Part shown: positions 7,252 through 10,460 of the stretch, in pieces
Layout of the letters: every line of letters starts with the position of its first letter
How positions within the stretch are numbered: position 1 is the first letter of the stretch
Assembly (NCBI GenBank): GCA_934162555.1
Contig: CAKPJE010000028.1
Location: 1-10,460 of the forward strand
DNA: 10,460 nt
Direction: 5' to 3'
DNA from: an uncultured Bacilli bacterium
GTDB lineage: Bacteria; Bacillota_I; Bacilli_A; RF39; UBA660
Translations under genes and position numbers: made by a program
Notes under the pieces: model-generated
Databases searched by the model: none
What the model was told of the DNA's origin: nothing
The model's input: the letters and a program-made list of their open reading frames with translations, nothing else

Positions 7252-7272
7252 AAAAAAAGAACCGAAGTTCTT
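7252..7272 (-). terminator. Rho-independent terminator overlapping the rpsR stop
   Basis: On the minus strand AAGAAC (7267-7272), loop TTCG (7263-7266), GTTCTT (7257-7262), then a T run (7252-7258). The stem takes in two bases of the rpsR stop codon. The C(UUCG)G tetraloop is unusually stable. Confidence 0.8.
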
Positions 7273-7489
7273 ATTTAACAAAAGGTATTAAAGCCATAAA
7301 ACGTGCTTTTTTTACTTCACCAGCAATAAATCTTTGATGTTTAGCGCATGCTCCTGTAATACGACGAGGTAAAATTTTACCTTTATCAGAGCTTACATAT
7401 CTTTTAATTACATCAACATCTTTATAATCAACTGTTTTACCAGCACACATTTGACAAACCTTTTTCTTTTTTCTAAAAAATTCTGCCAT
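7271..7489 (-). CDS. rpsR: 30S ribosomal protein bS18
   Basis: Small-subunit protein that pairs with bS6 on the platform of the 30S subunit. It has 72 residues, a normal length. A CQMC pair is near the N-terminus, and the core DVDVIKRYVSSDKGKILPRRITG and the AKHQRFIAGEVKKARFMALIPF block are typical. It is the last gene of rpsF-ssb-rpsR, 9 nt after ssb, with a terminator overlapping its stop codon. Confidence 0.97.
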   Translation of the reverse strand: MAEFFRKKKKVCQMCAGKTVDYKDVDVIKRYVSSDKGKILPRRITGACAKHQRFIAGEVKKARFMALIPFVK

Positions 7490-7498
7490 ATATTTCTC

Positions 7499-7924
7499 CT
7501 ATTCTAGGAAATTATCATCTATAGAAACACTTTCGCCAAATTCACTATAAGTATCATTACTTAAGTCAGTACCATCTGTACTTGGCATCATGCTATCACT
7601 ACTTCTTTGCGATTTAGAATCAAGAAATTGCACATTATCTGCAACAACTTCAAATGAAGTACGATTGTTTCCATCTTTATCAGTATAACTTCCAGTTTGT
7701 ATTCTGCCCTCTATAGCAACTTGGCTTCCTTTATCTAAGAAGTTGCACACATTTTCAGCTTGCTTTCTCCAAACAAGTATATTTATAAAATCTGCAACTC
7801 TTTCACCATTATTACTAAATGGGCGATTAATTGCTACACTAAAACGTGTAAAAGGTATACCTGAACTAGTTGTTCTAAGTTCTGGTTTGATCGTAATACG
7901 ACCAACTAATAATGCTTTATTCAT
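7499..7924 (-). CDS. ssb: Single-stranded DNA-binding protein
   Basis: Binds single-stranded DNA during replication, recombination and repair. It has 141 residues with an N-terminal OB fold (MNKALLVGRITIKPELR, FINILVWRKQAENV, AIEGRIQTGSY, FEVVADNVQFL) followed by a Ser/Asp-rich linker from about residue 104. The C-terminal tip reads SIDDNFLE instead of the usual DDDLPF. The terminal Pro-Phe that docks partner proteins is missing, although an acidic stretch with Phe is present. It lies between rpsF and rpsR in the standard bacterial order, starting 2 nt after the rpsF stop. Confidence 0.96.
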   Translation of the reverse strand: MNKALLVGRITIKPELRTTSSGIPFTRFSVAINRPFSNNGERVADFINILVWRKQAENVCNFLDKGSQVAIEGRIQTGSYTDKDGNNRTSFEVVADNVQFLDSKSQRSSDSMMPSTDGTDLSNDTYSEFGESVSIDDNFLE

Positions 7925-7926
7925 AA

Positions 7927-8217
7927 TTATTCTCCTACTTTTGTTATTAAATGACGTACGATATCAGCATCAATAGTAGCAAGTCTATTAAATTCATTTA
8001 CAGAGTTTTCATTTTCTGTTTCAAAGTTTAAAACAAAATAATGTCCTGATTTAAATTTTTTAATTTAGTATGCTAATTCTCTTTGTCCCATATCAGTTTC
8101 ACCTGTAATAGATGCTTTGTTATCAGTTAATACTTTTTTATACTTGTTTAATACTGCATTAACTTCTTCTTCTGATAAAGTAGGTTTTACAATAAACATA
8201 ACTTCATATTTTTTCAT
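7927..8217 (-). pseudogene. rpsF: 30S ribosomal protein bS6 with in-frame stop at codon 51
   Basis: Full-length rpsF would be 96 residues, from ATG 8217 to TAA 7929-7927. It begins MKKYEVMFIVKPTLSEEEV and continues to GQRELAY. Codon 51 (8067-8065) is TAA, where Bacillus-type bS6 has Glu in LAYEI, so one G-to-T change (GAA to TAA) explains it. After the stop the frame resumes correctly with IKKFKSGHYFVLNFE and ends DIVRHLITKVGE, without further lesions. The promoter, the strong AGGAGGTG site (8225-8232) and the operon are intact. Possible explanations are a fresh nonsense mutation, a sequencing or assembly error, or suppression. The otherwise pristine frame points to a very recent event or an error. 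Confidence 0.9.
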
Positions 8218-8244
8218 TCTAATTCACCTCCTCATGGTCATAGG

Positions 8245-8281
8245 CTTTGCACTAAGCAAAGCAAGGAGTAAATAAATACTC
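8245..8281 (-). promoter_or_regulatory. Two hairpins in the rpsF leader (possible S6:S18 control)
   Basis: The leader of about 65 nt holds GAGTA/TACTC (8277-8281 with 8266-8270) and CTTTGC/GCAAAG (8256-8261 with 8245-8250, 5-nt loop), the second ending 12 nt before the Shine-Dalgarno. bS6:bS18 autoregulatory leaders are known in this operon. The match here is by position only, and the diagnostic CCG bulge was not identified. Confidence 0.35.
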
Positions 8282-8288
8282 GCTTAAG

Positions 8289-8317
8289 ATTATAGCAAAT
8301 AATTTTTAACTTGTAAA
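8289..8317 (-). promoter_or_regulatory. Sigma-A promoter of rpsF-ssb-rpsR
   Basis: Minus-strand TTTACA (8312-8317), 17 bp, TATAAT (8289-8294). The start is expected near 8283. It separates the housekeeping operon from the retroelement remnant. Confidence 0.85.
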
Positions 8318-8449
8318 CCTAAAATGAATAATTTTATTAACTTTCAGAGAAAAAATTAAATACTATTTTTATCATATAAACTTATTTTTTTTCATACTTC
8401 TATATCAACATATGGTTTTATATATTTAATATAGTAATTATAATAAACA
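8318..8449. other. Unassigned AT-rich stretch between RT remnant and rpsF promoter
   Basis: No complete gene is seen. On the minus strand a short open stretch reads YYNYYIKYIKPYVDIEV (about 8440-8390), then TGA and more codons. It could be a further eroded gene fragment, but no family was recognised. The reverse transcriptase's active-site region was searched for here and not found. Confidence 0.4.
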
Positions 8450-8950
8450 TTAATCTTTAAATATTTTTTTAAACTTACTTTTAAGTATTTCTTTATCTAT
8501 ACTAGGATAATATTTTTTTATATCTAATTTTAAATAATATTTAGTATTTTTTCACATTTTAGTATTTTTTTAAATATCTAGCTCCATAGTATACTCCTCT
8601 TTCTTTTATAGATGTGCAAGAATAATGGTACATTCCTTTCATAAAGTATTCTTCTAATATTAGCATAATACTCCAGTGAATTATTTGATCAGGATAAAAC
8701 ATTGGTTTATGAATTACTCTTACTTTTCTACTTATTCCATCTATTATAATAGCTTCTTTACTTTTATTTGGTACATACAATTTATTAACTAACATTTTTC
8801 GTATTTCCATAGCACTAAAAAAAGAAGAATCTAGTATTCATTCTACTTCTTTTCTTCCTCTTTTACCTTTTGATTCTTTATTTATTGCTTTCATTATGCT
8901 ATCAATATTTGTTATTTTTCAAATATATTGTTATATCTTTTTCTTTTCCT
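8450..8950 (-). pseudogene. Decayed DGR-type reverse transcriptase, 3' truncated
   Basis: Remnant of the enzyme that copies template-repeat RNA into mutated cDNA. Three pieces in different frames join into one RT N-terminus. The first is KRYNNIFEK, followed by ITNIDSIMKAINKESKGKRG after loss of one A in the run at 8915-8919. The second piece passes a TGA at 8840-8838 and runs from ATG 8810 through IIDGISRKVRVIHKPMFYPD, QIIHWSIM, GMYHYSC and KERGVYYGARYLKKY to TAA at 8561-8559. The third, shifted, piece is NTKYYLKLDIKKYYPSID (first catalytic Asp at 8524-8522), ending at 8450. The YxDD box, thumb and C-terminus are absent. The gene lies directly after the template repeat, the usual DGR order. 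It cannot encode an active enzyme. Confidence 0.75.
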
Positions 8951-9098
8951 AACTGGTTAATTCATAAACAAATTGCTTATAAGTCTATTGGTGTTTCATG
9001 TAAATTACTAAACCAATCCAGATCGACTTAATTTTTAGCAAGTGCTAAGGAAAATAATGTGCAAGTATTTTATACTTTATTATATATTTTATAAGCTT
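8951..9098. other. Spacer between RT remnant and template repeat
   Basis: No gene is seen. On the minus strand it carries the short hairpins AAGTAT/ATACTT (9063-9077) and TAGCA/TGCTA (9036-9047). It would be the part of the DGR transcript downstream of the template, which in known systems helps prime cDNA synthesis, but nothing here identifies that function. Confidence 0.35.
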
Positions 9099-9196
9099 CC
9101 GCGAGCCAACATTATTATTATCATTATCGGACCCATTATTAGCATTAGATAACCACAAGCCAGCATTATTAGAATTATTATACGCGCCGCCGACCA
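9099..9196 (-). repeat. DGR template repeat (TR)
   Basis: A 98-nt copy of the 3' end of the variable gene. Read on the minus strand it carries many AAT codons (virtual peptide GGAYNNSNNAGLWLSNANNG) between GC-rich ends, TGGTCGGCGGCGCG and GTTGGCTCGCGG. In the codons that align one-to-one with the VR there are 9 differences, and every one is at an A of the TR coding strand, while all G, C and T positions match. That is the signature of adenine-directed mutagenic retrohoming. It lies between the variable gene and the RT remnant. The GC-rich ends contrast strongly with the AT-rich surroundings. Confidence 0.88.
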
Positions 9197-9204
9197 GGGA
9201 AGTC

Positions 9205-9339
9205 AGAACGTTGGGCTCATCAGCACATTAAATCCCCACTATATTTTGTACAAACCTCCGCCTTCTCTTCGGTTTGTACACTTATTATTTATACTTTTTT
9301 TCTTCGATTTATATTTTAATCTTGTCCAGATGGAGCTGT
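9205..9339. other. Spacer between variable gene and template repeat
   Basis: Noncoding stretch between the target gene's stop codon and the TR. It holds the 10-bp hairpin listed separately. No accessory (Avd-like) gene is present here, in contrast to the Bordetella phage arrangement. Confidence 0.5.
9247..9280. repeat. 10-bp inverted repeat between VR and TR
   Basis: TGTACAAACC (9247-9256) and GGTTTGTACA (9271-9280) form a perfect stem around a 14-nt loop that also contains CCG and CGG. In the minus-strand direction no T run follows, so it is not a plain terminator for the variable gene. On the plus strand it is followed by a T-rich stretch. It may bound or fold the TR-containing RNA. Confidence 0.6.
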
Positions 9340-10460
9340 CTAGAGGTTGGCCACCTCCCGTCCTCCGCTTGTCTGGTGTCTTATAAGCCGCGAGCCAACA
9401 GCACTAACACCAGCACCACCAACACTGGACCCAAGATTAGCAAAAGATAACCACAAGCCAGCAACATTAGAATAAAAATACGCGCCGCCGACCACTAATA
9501 TCATGTCACCTGAACTTCCAACATAAACATCTTTAATTCCTGAAGGATTATTTGTATCGGTATTAGTTGTATCTATTTCTGTTGGTAAACCTATTAATGG
9601 ATTATTACTATCATAACCAACTTTAGTTATATAGCCGAATCCACCATTATCACCAAAAGATTTATTTATGTATCCTAAGGCTTTATAATTCCCATCAAAT
9701 GTATCAGATTTATATGTTATAAAATCATAATTGATATATGCTTGGTAATCTTTTATATTTATGCCATCTAAGAAGTCAGCTGTATTTCCATATATATCTT
9801 CTATTCCTCTATAGATCATACTATGTTTACCATCATTTACTAAACATCCTGATTGCATACCTAATGAATCAGTACCTCCCATTGTTATAGCACCTAATCG
9901 ATTGCCACTGTCATCATAATTTTCAGTTACGCCTTTTCCTAATTTTGTTTGACTATCGTAATCTGCATATTCTACTAAATATAACATTTGTAATACATAC
10001 CAGTGATAATCTAATATTGAAAAATCTGTTCCTAATGCTGATGCACTTTCTCTAAGGGTTGGTAAATTAGCACGAGCACTTGGATAAACACCATTTTTTG
10101 ATTTTCCTGTGAAAGTGCCTTCTGTTGCTAGCTCAATAGTACTCATCAATTCAACATTGCTACTGCTGTTTTTATTTGAAGTATTACTTCCACTACTAGA
10201 GTTATGGTCAGCATCTATTCCGCCACTCATCTTATATCTGCCTACACTAAATGGTTCACTATATGAGTAACCTTCTTGTTCATACTTTGATATATATTGA
10301 TATTCTACTCCATTTACGACTTCTCTTTTATAATAAAATCCTGGTATATATGTTAATACTTCCCCATTACTTCCATCAAATTTAAAATTACTATCTCCAT
10401 ACCATGCTGTTACTTTTCTTGTTTCGGCATTATAATTATAACTTTTTATTTCACTCCATG
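9340..10460 (-). CDS. DGR variable protein, FGE/C-type-lectin-like, 5' end beyond the right edge
   Basis: Target protein of the retroelement. The frame is open to the window edge, so at least 76 residues precede the internal ATG at 10230, and 372 residues are visible. The upstream part (TYIPGFYYKREVVNGVEYQY, SEPFSVGRYKMSGG) is the lead-in typical of phage and gut-bacterial DGR proteins, so ATG 10230 is not the true start. Then come a Ser/Asn-rich linker, a core with LDYHWYVLQMLYLVEYADYD and YRGIEDIYGNTADFLDGI (formylglycine-generating-enzyme/CLec-type pattern), and the variable C-terminus GGAYFYSNVAGLWLSFANLG and GSRLI, followed by a short GC-rich-coded tail ending EVANL. Such proteins usually display a variable ligand-binding face on a phage tail or cell surface. 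The ligand is unknown. Confidence 0.85.
   Translation of the reverse strand, partial: WSEIKSYNYNAETRKVTAWYGDSNFKFDGSNGEVLTYIPGFYYKREVVNGVEYQYISKYEQEGYSYSEPFSVGRYKMSGGIDADHNSSSGSNTSNKNSSSNVELMSTIELATEGTFTGKSKNGVYPSARANLPTLRESASALGTDFSILDYHWYVLQMLYLVEYADYDSQTKLGKGVTENYDDSGNRLGAITMGGTDSLGMQSGCLVNDGKHSMIYRGIEDIYGNTADFLDGINIKDYQAYINYDFITYKSDTFDGNYKALGYINKSFGDNGGFGYITKVGYDSNNPLIGLPTEIDTTNTDTNNPSGIKDVYVGSSGDMILVVGGAYFYSNVAGLWLSFANLGSSVGGAGVSAVGSRLIRHQTSGGREVANL
9343..9357 (-). repeat. Short GC-rich hairpin at the end of the variable gene
   Basis: GAGGT/ACCTC, 5 bp with a 5-nt loop, overlaps the last codons, about 30 nt past the VR. In the Bordetella phage DGR a hairpin just after the VR aids target recognition. 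This one is a weak positional analogue. Confidence 0.35.
9388..9494 (-). repeat. DGR variable repeat (VR)
   Basis: The last 107 nt of homology inside the variable gene, matching the TR at both ends (TGGTCGGCGGCGCG and GTTGGCTCGCGG, the latter a likely initiation-of-homing site). TR codons AAT have become TTT, TAT, GTT, TTT and CTT, with some left as AAT, and neighbouring non-A bases are unchanged. The block AGT GTT GGT GGT GCT GGT (then GTT AGT GCT) is nine NNT codons where the TR has six (GAT/AAT), so the VR is 9 nt longer. Just after the homology, the TR has 3 extra nt before a shared CTTATAA. Confidence 0.88.

Noticed and set aside
7743..7976. Plus-strand open frame of 77 codons over ssb and rpsF
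   Set aside because: It is antisense to conserved ssb codons and is a shadow frame.
8838..8840. UGA read as Trp (mycoplasma-type code)
   Set aside because: TGA closes the ecfA1-like and ecfT-like genes at correct operon junctions, Trp is TGG throughout, and the RT also has a TAA and frameshifts, so decay explains it better.
9108..9128. ATT/AAT triplet run as a simple microsatellite
   Set aside because: It is flanked by GC-rich blocks shared with the VR and its codons are replaced at A positions in the VR, so it is the DGR template's variable codon block.
10228..10230. ATG 10230 as the start of the variable protein
   Set aside because: The frame continues upstream to the edge with family-typical sequence (IPGFYYKREV), so this Met is internal.
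1..10460. CRISPR arrays, tRNA or rRNA genes, insertion sequences with terminal repeats
   Set aside because: No regularly spaced direct repeats, cloverleaf sequences, rRNA segments or transposase frames were seen on either strand.

Overview
The window looks like chromosomal DNA from a very AT-rich Gram-positive-type bacterium, probably an uncultivated gut member of the Bacilli/Mycoplasmatota side of Bacillota. Three things support this. The housekeeping genes are arranged as rpsF-ssb-rpsR, ECF slots-truA and rplM-rpsI. The Shine-Dalgarno sites are strong (AGGAGG-like). Several sigma-A promoters are near consensus, with 17-bp spacing. TGG encodes Trp, and TGA ends two of the operon genes, so nothing suggests UGA=Trp recoding. 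The lineage is an inference from composition and gene order only.

Layout. Positions 1-1019 (minus) hold the start of a long uncharacterised protein that runs off the left edge. It is divergent from a plus-strand ZIP-family metal transporter (1149-1895). The transporter converges on a minus-strand RNA-modification cluster: a RluA-family pseudouridine synthase (1892-2533), a SAM-dependent rRNA methyltransferase-like protein (2526-3383) and a 69-residue protein of unknown function (3373-3582). Further along the minus strand is rplM-rpsI (3682-4538), with its own consensus promoter, an L13-leader-like hairpin and a terminator. Then come truA (4671-5396) and three overlapping genes (5393-7207) in the exact positions of ecfT, ecfA2 and ecfA1. 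These three keep open frames but have lost every recognisable ATPase motif. Next is rpsF-ssb-rpsR (7271-8217), in which rpsF has an in-frame TAA at codon 51.

The right part (about 8450-10460) is a diversity-generating retroelement (DGR), read on the minus strand in the usual order variable gene, template repeat, reverse transcriptase. The variable gene is open at the right edge. It has an FGE/C-type-lectin-like domain and ends in a variable repeat (VR, 9388-9494). A GC-rich template repeat (TR, 9099-9196) matches VR, and in the alignable codons all 9 differences fall at adenines of the TR coding strand, the DGR signature. The reverse transcriptase (8450-8950) is broken by at least three lesions and lacks its YxDD region, so this copy can no longer diversify its target by itself.

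The points most worth following up are the DGR with intact TR and VR but a dead RT and a 9-nt VR/TR length mismatch, the ECF-like operon with lost nucleotide-binding motifs, and the nonsense codon in rpsF.
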